From contig NZ_JACHCQ010000004.1 of NCBI RefSeq assembly GCF_014205835.1, positions 1-64,000 on the forward strand: a stretch of DNA of 64,000 bases, read 5' to 3'. Below are positions 1 through 9,790 of this stretch, piece after piece. Source of the stretch: Pedobacter sp. AK013. GTDB lineage: Bacteria; Bacteroidota; Bacteroidia; Sphingobacteriales; Sphingobacteriaceae. Made by a program: the position numbers and the translations under genes. The notes under the pieces are model-generated. The model did no database searches, was not told the DNA's origin, and saw only the letters and a program-made list of their open reading frames with translations. Numbering within the stretch: position 1 is the stretch's first letter; the number at the start of each line of letters is the position of its first letter.

Positions 1-69
1 CTGGAGCTGTTTGCCATCAACCTGGAAATAATGCCCTAAATGATAACAGCTAATGGGATGATTATCCAA
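1..69 (-). CDS. ISAon1 family transposase (catalytic ORF), partial, first 23 codons
   Basis: Only the first 23 codons are in the window. Read on the minus strand from a TTG at 69-67, the frame gives LDNHPISCYHLGHYFQVDGK and onwards, which resembles the start of ISAon1-family DDE transposases (a HPI.....L...Y.VDGK-type opening). The TTG overlaps the TAA of the upstream small ORF (TTGGATAA), so translation is probably coupled by stop-start reinitiation. The frame is +1 relative to the upstream ORF. The catalytic residues are beyond the window edge. Confidence 0.6.
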   Translation of the reverse strand, partial: MDNHPISCYHLGHYFQVDGKQLQ

Positions 70-415
70 ATATTCCTTTTAAAAAAAGACCGAATTCCGT
101 AGTCATCCGAGCGCCTTTTCTTACTAAATCCCAATCTCTACTGATGATCTCCCCAGTCTTTTTTACTGTCCATCTACGTCTTTTGATACGTAAGGCCACT
201 TTTTGACCACGAATAGGAAAATCCTGAATGGCAACTTCTGGAAGAAAGCCCTTTGATTCAAGCTCAGCTATTTGATAGCCAGAGGGAGCTAGATTCTTTT
301 CTTCCAGATAGATCTGAAGCTCTTTTGACACTTTTTCTACTTTAAGTATTTCGAAATAATCCAGAATACCTTCTGGTAATAAAAAACTGATAAGGGTTTG
401 TTCGGCTTGATTCAA
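62..415 (-). CDS. ISAon1 family transposase N-terminal region protein
   Basis: This 117-residue protein is the small first ORF of ISAon1-type elements in Bacteroidota. Recognisable features are the opening LLPEGILDYFEI, the block LESKGFLPEV.IQDFPIRG, the basic RIKRRRW segment and the RDWDLVRKGARMT motif. It probably supplies the DNA-binding part of the transposase whose catalytic part follows in another frame. A run of seven T and four A (minus strand, 87-77) lies near the 3' end and could be slippery, but a -1 shift there meets a stop before entering the next ORF usefully. Identification is by remembered family sequence, not a search. Confidence 0.8.
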   Translation of the reverse strand: MNQAEQTLISFLLPEGILDYFEILKVEKVSKELQIYLEEKNLAPSGYQIAELESKGFLPEVAIQDFPIRGQKVALRIKRRRWTVKKTGEIISRDWDLVRKGARMTTEFGLFLKGIFG

Positions 416-458
416 GGGAAGTTATAATTGTTGTAATACCACAAAGAAACAAATTATT

Positions 459-1214
459 TTATTCCCCCCAACTTTTCCGCTTGATCCCAATTAAGCCTAT
501 CCATTCTTTAAATAACATTTCCCATGTTCCTAATGCGCTGGCATTTGGAATGATAAAATCGCTTAGTTCAAATTCTGTACTTCTTGAAAAATTGGTGGGG
601 TAATATTCAATTTTCTGCTTAGTTTGTTTATCAAAAATTAATTTTGCCCTTGGGATGTGCCAGGCACTGGTAATTACCAGAACTTTAGCTTTAGGGTTCC
701 TTTTTGCGATGAGCGCCAGGCTGTACCTGGCGTTTTCAATGGTATTTCTACTTTGGTTTTCAATCAGAATTGCAGAATCAGGAATACCAATCAGTTTTAA
801 GTATTTAATAGCTAAATCAGCCTCTTTTACCTGTCTATCTATTAAATTTGAATTTCCACTGCTAAGCAATAGTTGTTTAATCTGGCCTTTTTTGTATAGT
901 GCAATGGCTTGGAACAATCTGTCGCCTGCCCAATTAAAAGCAATTTCATTATTTCGTTTATTTAAACCCGAAAAACCTCCAAGAATTATTCCGATGTCGT
1001 ATTTTCCTGCTCTCGGATAGCCGGCTTCGTAACTATTTATTATTTTTCCGACAATAAAGCCATTAGAGAAAAGGAAGAAAATAATTAAGGCACAGATTAA
1101 ATATCTTTTTCTTTGTTTAGCTTGTTTTGATGCTACTGCAAAAATCAAAAGCACAAAAATCCACACTATGGGTTTAATAATGAAAAGCAAAATCTTCGAG
1201 AGGATAAAAATCAT
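459..1214 (-). CDS. YdcF/SanA/ElyC-like DUF218 membrane-anchored protein
   Basis: The 251-residue protein has two N-terminal hydrophobic segments (about residues 5-27 and 38-58), then a DUF218 domain. The domain hallmarks are visible: DIGIILGG near residue 75, RLFQAIALYKKGQIKQLLLSSG, the acidic/basic segment EADLAIKYLKLIGIP, ENQSRNTIENA, and LVITSAWHIPRA. Family members (ElyC, SanA, YdcF) act at the inner membrane in envelope or peptidoglycan-precursor homeostasis, but their chemistry is not settled. It lies just downstream of a YtxH gene on the same strand with a 32-nt gap, so the two may be co-transcribed. The substrate cannot be read from the sequence. Confidence 0.85.
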   Translation of the reverse strand: MIFILSKILLFIIKPIVWIFVLLIFAVASKQAKQRKRYLICALIIFFLFSNGFIVGKIINSYEAGYPRAGKYDIGIILGGFSGLNKRNNEIAFNWAGDRLFQAIALYKKGQIKQLLLSSGNSNLIDRQVKEADLAIKYLKLIGIPDSAILIENQSRNTIENARYSLALIAKRNPKAKVLVITSAWHIPRAKLIFDKQTKQKIEYYPTNFSRSTEFELSDFIIPNASALGTWEMLFKEWIGLIGIKRKSWGE

Positions 1215-1246
1215 AAATAGATATTATCCTGTAAAACTAGTATTTT

Positions 1247-1618
1247 TTATCCTTGCCCTTCCTGTACCTGTCCGTTTTCGTGTGCATTTTCTAAAATCTC
1301 CTGCACATCCGAATTACGTTTCTTAGCTACTTTATGTTTAAAGTGTGGCACTTCATGTGCAGTAATATCTTCTTCAATGGCTTCCACACCAAATACCTTC
1401 TCTTTTAAAAGATTATATTTATCCTGGAATCCGTATCTTAGGTTCCTGGCCCCACCTGCAATTTTTCCACGGGTACCAGCGCCACTATCAGGGGCAAACA
1501 AAATACTAATCACTGCACCTACCGCCAGGCCAGCCACCAAAGCAAGCGCTACCTGAGCATTATTTTTAGATTTGTGCGTTAAATATTTTCCAATTAACTT
1601 TTTGTACTTCATGATCAT
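1247..1618 (-). CDS. YtxH domain-containing protein
   Basis: A 123-residue protein with one transmembrane helix near residues 22-41 (ALALVAGLAVGAVISILFA) followed at once by the APDSGAGTRGKI block, the signature of YtxH proteins (helix plus AP.SG...R). The remainder is charged and probably cytoplasmic. YtxH proteins are linked to general stress in Gram-positives; their role in Bacteroidota is unknown. An alternative start two codons in (MKYKKL) is possible. It precedes the YdcF-like gene on the same strand. Confidence 0.85.
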   Translation of the reverse strand: MIMKYKKLIGKYLTHKSKNNAQVALALVAGLAVGAVISILFAPDSGAGTRGKIAGGARNLRYGFQDKYNLLKEKVFGVEAIEEDITAHEVPHFKHKVAKKRNSDVQEILENAHENGQVQEGQG

Positions 1619-1790
1619 ATGATTTTATAGTGCAACAATTTGCCTATAATAATGTTTGATGTTTTTTGCTTTAGGGAACAGTAGCAATGGCTTTTTGCTA
1701 AAGCAGCTTCATTCATTTTTAAAAAAAGACCAGACTTTTACCTAAGTTTAAAGTTAAAGCACAATATTTGGGCTACAAAAATTAATTTAC

Positions 1791-2171
1791 ATGGTTAAAG
1801 CAACAATAAATAAGGAGCATTATGCGTGTTCGGTAAGCAACGGTTCTCATGATATTATAGTAGACGAACCTTTAGAATTAGGCGGAACACATAAAGGTTT
1901 TGCCCCTAAAGGATTATTAATGGCTTCATTAGCATCGTGTGTAGCCATTACCCTGAGAATGTATGCCGATAGAAAAGCATGGCCTATTGATAAGGTTGAG
2001 GTAGAAGTAAATATTGATACCGAAAATGGAGAAACCATATTTTTTGAAGAAATTGTATGTACAGGAATACTTACCGAAGAACAAAAAATCAGACTGGAAG
2101 AAATTGCGGCTAAATGCCCGGTAAGCAAAATTTTGGCCGCCGGTCACGAAATTAGATCTAAAGTGCTTTGA
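1791..2171 (+). CDS. OsmC family peroxiredoxin-like protein
   Basis: A 126-residue OsmC/Ohr-superfamily protein. The two redox cysteines are in place: C50 in LMASLASC and C109 in AAKCPVSKIL. The GGTHKGFAPKGLL segment before the first cysteine is typical of the family. Known members detoxify organic hydroperoxides using thiols; this one has the length of the YhfA-like subgroup. It is a single gene, with a divergent YtxH gene upstream and a DUF2130 gene about 100 nt downstream. The start at 1791 gives a full-length domain with little leader. Confidence 0.88.
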   Translation: MVKATINKEHYACSVSNGSHDIIVDEPLELGGTHKGFAPKGLLMASLASCVAITLRMYADRKAWPIDKVEVEVNIDTENGETIFFEEIVCTGILTEEQKIRLEEIAAKCPVSKILAAGHEIRSKVL

Positions 2172-2235
2172 TGGTAACGGTGTAAAACTCGTTTATACAT
2201 TGATAAAAAGCTTTAATATCTTTACCAATAAAAAA

Positions 2236-2264
2236 CCTTGGTGTGCTTTGCGCCTTGGTGGTTA
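2236..2264. repeat. short CGCAAAG-type intergenic repeat, partial copy
   Basis: The segment with CTTTGCGCCTTGGTGGTTA resembles one arm of the longer repeat at 6503-6605 and the arm at 8393-8427. All three share the core CTTTGCG/CGCAAAG next to GGTTA/TAACC. It sits directly before the DUF2130 gene. Confidence 0.45.
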
Positions 2265-2276
2265 AAATAATAATCG

Positions 2277-3530
2277 ATGCCTACCGAAATAAAATGCCCC
2301 AACTGTGCCCATGTTTTTCCGATGGAAGAAGCTATGGCCGAAGATTATAAGAAAGAGTTACGTGAGAAAGCGGCTGCTTATGCAAGGCAGAAAGATGAAG
2401 AATATCAACGTAAGCTGCAGGTTTTTGAGTCTGAAAAGCAGCAGCAGTTGAAAGCTTTTGAGGCTAAACTTGCCGAAGAGAAAACTAAGCTTAAAGATAA
2501 TCTGGAGGAAAACCTACGTAAAAGTATTTCGGCCGATTTTGAAACAAAACTGCAAATACTGGAAGGTAATGCGAAAGATAATGCCGAAAAACTAAAGTTA
2601 GCCCGCGAAAAAGAGCTGGAATTTTTACGCCGTGAGGAAAGCCTTAAAGTGAAGGAAGAAGAGATGGAACTTGCTTTTCAACGTAAAATGCAAGAACAGC
2701 GTAATGAGCTGGTAGAACAGATCCGTAAACAAGAGGCAGAAAAAAATAGCATTAAAGATACTGAACATCAATTGCGTTTAAAGGAATTAGAAAAACAGCT
2801 CGACGACCAGAAAAAATTGGCCGAAGAAATGAAACGCAAAGCCGAGCAGGGCAGTATGCAATTGCAGGGCGAAGTGCAGGAGTTGATCTTAGAAGAATTG
2901 CTCCGTACCAATTATCCTTTCGATTTAATTGAAGAAGTTGGCAAAGGTGTGCGTGGGGCAGATTGTGTGCAGGTGGTGCGTAATCAATTTGGGCAGGAAT
3001 GCGGTAAAATTATTTACGAAAGTAAGCGTACCAAAGATTTTGGTGGCGACTGGATCGAAAAACTGAAGAAAGATATGCGTAGTATGGGCATTGATGTAGC
3101 AGTAATTGTAAGTCAGTGTTATCCAAAGGGGATGGATTGTTTCGGGCAGCGTGATGGGGTTTGGATCTGTTCTTTTGAAGAAGTAAATGCTGTAGCCTAT
3201 GTATTGCGTGAAGGTATTTTGCGTTTGGCAGGTGCAATAAAATCGCAGGAAAACCGCGGCGAAAAAATGCACATGTTATACGATTATTTAATGGGGGCGG
3301 AGTTTTCTGAGCAATGGAAAGCCATAAGAGAGGGTTTTATGAGTATGAAACTATCCATACAACGAGAGCGTGATGCGATGGAACGTTTATGGAAAGCACG
3401 TGAAAAACAATTGGAGAAAGTGTTGTTAAATGCAACCCATATCCGTGGTTCTATAGAAGGAATTGCAGGTAGCGATAGTGTGCAGTTGAGTTTAACCGAT
3501 GAGGATGATGATACCTTGCTTTTAGAATAA
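2277..3530 (+). CDS. DUF2130 protein: zinc-knuckle remnant, coiled coil and PD-(D/E)XK-like domain
   Basis: The 417-residue protein opens with CPNCAHVF (C7, C10), half of a zinc ribbon, then has a long highly charged coiled coil (about residues 20-195, rich in K, E, Q). The C-terminal part carries the DUF2130 domain. Its core, RGADCVQVV at 226-234 and IIYESKR at 245-251 followed by a hydrophobic strand (DVAVIVS), has the D...ExK spacing of PD-(D/E)XK nuclease folds (D229, E248, K250). No substrate is known to me. It stands alone and shows no restriction, methylase or defence neighbours. The family assignment is firm; the nuclease idea is inference from the motif. Confidence 0.82.
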   Translation: MPTEIKCPNCAHVFPMEEAMAEDYKKELREKAAAYARQKDEEYQRKLQVFESEKQQQLKAFEAKLAEEKTKLKDNLEENLRKSISADFETKLQILEGNAKDNAEKLKLAREKELEFLRREESLKVKEEEMELAFQRKMQEQRNELVEQIRKQEAEKNSIKDTEHQLRLKELEKQLDDQKKLAEEMKRKAEQGSMQLQGEVQELILEELLRTNYPFDLIEEVGKGVRGADCVQVVRNQFGQECGKIIYESKRTKDFGGDWIEKLKKDMRSMGIDVAVIVSQCYPKGMDCFGQRDGVWICSFEEVNAVAYVLREGILRLAGAIKSQENRGEKMHMLYDYLMGAEFSEQWKAIREGFMSMKLSIQRERDAMERLWKAREKQLEKVLLNATHIRGSIEGIAGSDSVQLSLTDEDDDTLLLE

Positions 3531-3650
3531 TTTATTGTCGATTAAACCTTGCAGGTTTCAAAAATCTGCGAGGTCTGGATAATTTTTAACCGGATTAATA
3601 TCTGAACTGACCAAAACCTGAAAGTTCTAATGTGATATAAATAATAATAA

Positions 3651-5810
<2,160 letters not shown>

Positions 5811-5833
5811 TTTTATGTTTAGAAATTGATGTG

Positions 5834-5857
5834 GTGTCGGTTGTTACCAACTGACAC
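5834..5857. repeat. palindromic REP-like unit, first of a pair
   Basis: Arms GTGTCGGTTG and CAACTGACAC flank a short loop containing TTAC; the single mismatch would be a G-U pair in RNA. It stands 12 nt before a second, related palindrome in the gap between the GH97 and thioesterase genes. Confidence 0.6.
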
Positions 5858-5869
5858 GACGTTATTTAT

Positions 5870-5893
5870 CAGTCAGATGGTAACATCTGACTG
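5870..5893. repeat. palindromic REP-like unit, second of a pair
   Basis: Perfect 10-bp arms CAGTCAGATG and CATCTGACTG flank the loop GTAA. Nearly the same hairpin occurs again at 37513-37536. Paired short palindromes of this kind resemble REP/BIME elements. Confidence 0.7.
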
Positions 5894-5998
5894 CACCGAA
5901 AACCTTAACAGATCATAACAGCTGATCGCATGAAAATATCTTATTTTATAATATCTTAGCAAAGACATTAAAACCAAGCAATTTTAACAAATATTACC

Positions 5999-6475
5999 AT
6001 GCCCAGAACCAAAAACCATATCGAACTTCAATTTTTAAGCGAACCCTCTGATGTTAACTATGGAGGTAAGGTACATGGTGGCATGATGATGAAATGGATT
6101 GATCAGGCTGCTTTTGCCTGTGCCTTGCAGTGGAGCCAAAGCTACTGTGTAACGGTTTATGTTGGTGGAATCAGATTTTTCCACCCGGTTCATATCGGGC
6201 ATTTGGTTAAAATGGAAGCGCGCATTATTTATACGGGTAAAACCAGTATGCATATTGCTGTTGATGCTTTTTCTAAACCAGTAGGTCAAACCGATTTTGT
6301 TAAGAACACACATTGTATTATTGTTTTTGTTGCGGTAGATGACGATGGACAACCGAAGGCGATCCCAGCTTTTAAGCCAAAAACCGAAAAAGAAATCGCC
6401 ATGCATGGTTATGCCATTAAATTAATGGAATTACGTAAAAGTATTGATAAGGAAATGGAGCCGTATATTGTTTAG
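5999..6475 (+). CDS. acyl-CoA thioesterase, hotdog fold (YciA/BACH type)
   Basis: A 158-residue hotdog-fold protein. The block MMKWIDQAAFACALQWS after VNYGGKVHGG is the typical N...GG..HGG..M.W.D motif of YciA/BACH acyl-CoA thioesterases, and the strand VYVGGIRFFHPVHIGHLVKMEARIIYTGKTSM follows as in the family. It hydrolyses acyl-CoA to free acid and CoA in the cytoplasm; chain-length preference cannot be read. It is a single gene on the plus strand, followed by a repeat and a convergent histidine kinase gene. Confidence 0.88.
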   Translation: MPRTKNHIELQFLSEPSDVNYGGKVHGGMMMKWIDQAAFACALQWSQSYCVTVYVGGIRFFHPVHIGHLVKMEARIIYTGKTSMHIAVDAFSKPVGQTDFVKNTHCIIVFVAVDDDGQPKAIPAFKPKTEKEIAMHGYAIKLMELRKSIDKEMEPYIV

Positions 6476-6502
6476 CGCTAGGTGTATAGTCTTTCAAGTT
6501 CT

Positions 6503-6605
6503 AACCACAGAGAAGTACGCAGAACACACAGAGTTAGTTGTTTAATAATGCCCTCATTTAATTCTCTGTAATACTCTGCCTAAAACTTTGCGTCCTTTGC
6601 GGTTA
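6503..6605. repeat. inverted CGCAAAG/CACAGAG intergenic repeat
   Basis: The stretch begins AACCACAGAGAAGTACGCAG and ends ACTTTGCGTCCTTTGCGGTTA, so the two ends are roughly inverted copies of each other with CTCTGTAATACTCTGCC in between. Related arms occur at 2236-2264 and 8393-8427. It lies between two convergent genes (thioesterase and histidine kinase). Confidence 0.5.
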
Positions 6606-6619
6606 AAAGGAAATAGAAT

Positions 6620-8371
6620 CTATTCTACAATAGGCAAACTAAAACAAAAATTACTGCCCTCACCAATGGCACTTATTACCCATATTTTTCCATTTTCGGC
6701 TTCGATAAAATCTTTAGAAATGGCGAGGCCTAATCCAGATCCCGATTTATTCTGACCATCGGTTGGTACCTGGAAATACCTGTCGAATAATCTTTTTTGG
6801 TATTTTTCGTCAATGCCTTTTCCAAAATCGCGGACAGAGAATTCAACAAAATTGTCTTTTTGCAAAACATCGATAATTACTTTCGATTTTTCGGAACTAT
6901 AGCGTAATGCATTAGATAAGAAGTTAACCAGTACCCAGGCAGTTTTCTGTATATCGGCATTCACATTTGGTAAGTTCTGATCGCAGTTAAGCACCAGCTG
7001 AATTGATTTTTGTTCAGCCTGAAACTTAACGGCATCAACTGCATAGCGTACAATTTCTTCGGGTTTGGTGATGGCAAAAGTGAGTTTTAAATTGCCTGTT
7101 TCTACCTGCGAGAGATCTAAAAGTTCGCTGGTGATTTTTAGCAACCTGTCGCTATCTTCTTTAATGTGATTGAGCAGCTCGTGTTGCTCTTCGTTCATGG
7201 TGCCCACACGCTCATCATTAAGCAACTTCAGGCTCATTTTGATAGATGATAATGGTGTTTTTAATTCGTGCGAAACCGTTGCAATAAAATTTGTTTTGGC
7301 TTCATCGAGCTCTTTAAATTGCGTAATGTTTTTTAACGTATAAACGCTTCCGGCTGATTTAGAAGAAACAATTAATGTATTTTCGTCCTGCTCTTCATAA
7401 TTTGGGATGATGATTTCGCGGTTTTCCAACAGGAAGTAAGATTCTTTATCATCAGCATAAATTTTTAAGGTATTATCATCTGTTTCGGGTTTAATGATCC
7501 GTTTAAGTAACTCGTTTTTTTGCATGAGTTCGGCCACGTTCTGACCAATAACCTTATCTTCATCAAGGTTCATTAGTTTTGCAGCCAGATGATTTAGAAA
7601 GAGTACCTCTCCTTTTTCATTTAGGCCGATTATGGCATCCTGCATTTGTGCAATAATGGCTTCAATACGCGATTTTTCAGATTTAATTTTAGATAAGTTA
7701 CTGTTTTCCCATTCATTTAATTTAACAACCATTCCATTAAAGGAGTTTGCCAGTTCTGTAAACTCATCCTCGTTTTCGAAATGTAAGCGTTGTTTATAAT
7801 TTTTACGACTGATCTGCTTAATAGCCGCACTAAATTCGGCAAGGGGGTTGGCTACAAAACCCGGGAAGTTTACGATGAAGGTAAAGAGGATAATAAAACT
7901 CAAGGTCGCCGCAATGATGATATAGAGATTTGCTCTTGATGAGGTTTTGTTAGCCAATTCATTTTTATCATAAATGGCCTTCATATTCAATTCTTCGATA
8001 TTTCGCAATGCTATGCGTAAATTTTTAATGCTATTTTCTTTAACGGCCAACGATTGTGAGTTGTTTAGGGCGTTAAAAGCTACTTCTAATTTCTGGAAAG
8101 CTACTTTTTCGCCGGGTTCGGTAATGTTTAACCCCTCATTTTTTAGGTTTTCGGTAAATATAGTCAGTGGCGTAGGACTTAATGGAAACTGGTTCAGGTC
8201 GATTACATTGCGCATGGCAGCAACATATTTCAACGATTTGTAATTGTCTTTAAGAATTACTTTCGATTTATCGGAAAGCTCATTTAAGTAAAAGAGCGCG
8301 ATTAATCCGAAGGATAAAACGATGATAAAGAGAAAGCCGAATCCGAGGCGGAGCTTGGTTTTTATTTTCAT
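6620..8371 (-). CDS. membrane sensor histidine kinase (HAMP-PAS-HisKA-HATPase)
   Basis: A 583-residue kinase. Two transmembrane helices (about 9-30 and 150-172) enclose a roughly 120-residue periplasmic sensor region, followed by HAMP (about 170-222), PAS (about 236-350), HisKA with phospho-acceptor H368 in VSHELKTPL, and a HATPase_c domain with NALRYS, DFGKGI and GSGLGLAI. It should autophosphorylate in response to an envelope or extracellular signal and pass phosphate to a response regulator. No response regulator gene is adjacent, so it is an orphan in this window. Its upstream region is the repeat-rich gap 8372-9088. Confidence 0.92.
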   Translation of the reverse strand: MKIKTKLRLGFGFLFIIVLSFGLIALFYLNELSDKSKVILKDNYKSLKYVAAMRNVIDLNQFPLSPTPLTIFTENLKNEGLNITEPGEKVAFQKLEVAFNALNNSQSLAVKENSIKNLRIALRNIEELNMKAIYDKNELANKTSSRANLYIIIAATLSFIILFTFIVNFPGFVANPLAEFSAAIKQISRKNYKQRLHFENEDEFTELANSFNGMVVKLNEWENSNLSKIKSEKSRIEAIIAQMQDAIIGLNEKGEVLFLNHLAAKLMNLDEDKVIGQNVAELMQKNELLKRIIKPETDDNTLKIYADDKESYFLLENREIIIPNYEEQDENTLIVSSKSAGSVYTLKNITQFKELDEAKTNFIATVSHELKTPLSSIKMSLKLLNDERVGTMNEEQHELLNHIKEDSDRLLKITSELLDLSQVETGNLKLTFAITKPEEIVRYAVDAVKFQAEQKSIQLVLNCDQNLPNVNADIQKTAWVLVNFLSNALRYSSEKSKVIIDVLQKDNFVEFSVRDFGKGIDEKYQKRLFDRYFQVPTDGQNKSGSGLGLAISKDFIEAENGKIWVISAIGEGSNFCFSLPIVE

Positions 8372-8615
8372 GACTTTTTAGTTTAACCGCAAAGGGCGGA
8401 GAGGTTTTCGCAAAGTAACGCAAAGCAATTTCTCTCTTTTTTGTGATAAAAATTGGTTATAATTAAAATTGTTTCCAGATTAACTAAATTACATAACAAC
8501 CAGTTAAATAAATAGCATCTAAATTGCCTATTGCCAATTGTTGTGCCAATGCATTTTGTTTGTTTATAAGTTGTTGTGTATTAGTTGTATATGGTGTTTT
8601 TCTGTGGTTAAGTTG

Positions 8616-8656
8616 GGTAAAAACCCTTCCAAAATGAAAAGGTTTTTACCATTTTG
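8616..8656. repeat. interleaved stems (pseudoknot-like arrangement)
   Basis: GGTAAAAACC (8616-8625) is exactly complementary to GGTTTTTACC (8641-8650), and CAAAATG (8630-8636) is complementary to CATTTTG (8650-8656). The two pairings interleave, so they either compete or form an H-type pseudoknot. It is AT-rich, so chance is possible. Confidence 0.4.
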
Positions 8657-8708
8657 AACTATTCTTTCTGAAGGTTTAAAGCACTGTCTTTTGTTTGCTA
8701 AACCTCCC

Positions 8709-8789
8709 ATGAAACACAGGTTTTGCTTTTCAAAAGGAAAAATTAAGTATTTGTTTTTCGGAAAGCAGGTTCCTGGCATTTAGGATAAA
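8709..8789. repeat. imperfect direct repeat, copy A
   Basis: It begins ATGAAACACAGG, continues with GCTTTTCAAAA, a poly-A/T stretch and GAAAGCAG, and ends ATTTAGGATAA. The same ordered blocks recur at 8997-9087. Confidence 0.6.
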
Positions 8790-8793
8790 GCGG

Positions 8794-8984
8794 CCCTGCT
8801 GTACGCTTTACCGCATGCCGCTTCCATCAGGTTTAGGTGGCACGGGTAGTAATAATATTTGGGGTTGCTAAGTGCGGAAATAATGCGCCTTTAAATTATT
8901 CTTTGGCTCTTACAGCACTATTCTCTGTTTCTAAACCTGATCGTAGCGAACACGGAGTGCAACGGAGTAAAGCGAAGAGCAGGG
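8794..8984. repeat. 191-nt nested inverted repeat, candidate structured RNA or mobile relic
   Basis: Outer arms CCCTGCTGTACGCTTTA (8794-8810) and TAAAGCGAAGAGCAGGG (8968-8984) pair at 14 of 17 positions. Inner arms ATCAGGTTTAG (8826-8836) and CTAAACCTGAT (8931-8941) pair perfectly. The unit lies exactly between the two direct repeats. I recall similar sequence in other Pedobacter intergenic regions but cannot verify this here. Confidence 0.55.
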
Positions 8985-8996
8985 AGAAATGTTCCT

Positions 8997-9087
8997 ATGA
9001 AACACAGGCGTGGCTTTTCAAAAACAAAAAACTTTAAATATGAATTTTGTTTTTTAAGAAAGCAGATTTAGAAACATTTAGGATAAG
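8997..9087. repeat. imperfect direct repeat, copy B
   Basis: It shares ATGAAACACAGG, GGCTTTTCAAAA, AAGAAAGCAG and ATTTAGGATAA with copy A at 8709-8789, in the same order. It ends one base before the stop codon of the flavin reductase gene. Confidence 0.6.
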
Positions 9088-9088
9088 A

Positions 9089-9610
9089 TTAGAATTTGAT
9101 AAATTTTTCTATCTGCTCGTTGGTGAACTTGATGGTATCTTCTTGGATAAGATTGCCCTCTGCATCTAACTCGGTTTTAATATTCGGGATGTGCAAACGT
9201 AAAGGTAAAATATGAAGGTGGATATAATGACAAACGCCTGTAAAATGATCTACACCACGAATGTTCCCATATTTGCCGGAAGAAATTCCCACTAAAGCAG
9301 CCTTTTTATCATAAAAACTATCAGGGAAATTACAGGCATCTATTAATACCTTTAATACGCCTGGGTAACTTCCATTGTACTCCGGCATGATAAATAAAAA
9401 CTTTTTGGTGTTATTAATCATGTTCTGGATTTCTTGAAAGGCTGCTGATCTTTTGCCATACATATCCGTGTTCAAAACATCTATAGGCAAGAGTTCGAGG
9501 CTGAACAAATTGGCATCAGCACCTTTTTCTTTTAGTTGCTTTTGGTAATATTTAGCAACTTTTAGCGTATTGCTATTGGGCCTGTTGGTTGCAGCTATAA
9601 TTGTGATCAT
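9089..9610 (-). CDS. NAD(P)H-dependent FMN reductase family protein
   Basis: A 173-residue flavodoxin-like reductase. The phosphate-binding start IIAATNRPNSNTLKVAKYY and the PEYNGSYPGVLKVLIDAC block (the family's EYNGS.PG motif that contacts the isoalloxazine ring) are visible. Family members reduce FMN or quinones and azo compounds with NAD(P)H in the cytoplasm. It is divergent from parA, about 180 nt apart, and its 3' end abuts a direct repeat. The natural electron acceptor cannot be inferred. Confidence 0.88.
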   Translation of the reverse strand: MITIIAATNRPNSNTLKVAKYYQKQLKEKGADANLFSLELLPIDVLNTDMYGKRSAAFQEIQNMINNTKKFLFIMPEYNGSYPGVLKVLIDACNFPDSFYDKKAALVGISSGKYGNIRGVDHFTGVCHYIHLHILPLRLHIPNIKTELDAEGNLIQEDTIKFTNEQIEKFIKF

Positions 9611-9790
9611 GGATAATTGTTAATAAGATGTGTAAAACCCAAATACGCTTCTTGCTAAAATTGCCATATAGTTTGTATCTTAGCTGATTGTGAAAAAGGC
9701 CGTAAACAACGCAAAAATAGAACTTTTTGCCAATTAAAACGCATAAATAACACAGCCCAAATAAACGTTAAGTAAATTTCGGATACATAG

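Larger units (their letters stand above)
1..415 (-). mobile_element. ISAon1-type insertion sequence, right part, cut by window start
   Basis: Two consecutive minus-strand reading frames match the two-ORF layout of ISAon1-family elements: a small N-terminal-region protein (62-415) followed by the start of the DDE transposase (from 69 to the window edge). The transposase body and the far terminal repeat lie outside the window. The near end of the element must fall between 416 and 458, before the stop codon of the next gene, but I could not identify a terminal inverted repeat from one end alone. Confidence 0.75.
8372..9088. other. gene-free, repeat-structured intergenic stretch
   Basis: No convincing gene is present in these 717 bases. 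It holds a CGCAAAG-type repeat (8393-8427), an interleaved stem pair (8616-8656), two imperfect direct repeats (8709-8789 and 8997-9087) and, between them, nested inverted repeats (8794-8984). Both flanking genes are on the minus strand, so a minus transcript could run through it. Two short open frames here have no domain and coincide with the repeats. Confidence 0.7.

Noticed and set aside
655..1020. 121-codon plus-strand frame
   Set aside because: It is antisense to the YdcF-like gene, which has clear family motifs.
2277..3530. Defence island around the DUF2130 gene
   Set aside because: Neighbours are OsmC and GH97, and no restriction, methylase, CRISPR or toxin genes are present.
8564..8779. 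71-codon open frame on the minus strand
   Set aside because: It spans the interleaved stems and a direct-repeat copy; no family resemblance.
8837..9037. 66-codon open frame on the plus strand in the repeat-rich gap
   Set aside because: It lies inside the inverted-repeat element, has no domain and no start signal, and the DNA structure explains its sequence better.
9611..9790. parS site or replication origin near parAB
   Set aside because: No copy of the 16-bp parS consensus and no DnaA-box cluster is visible in the gap.
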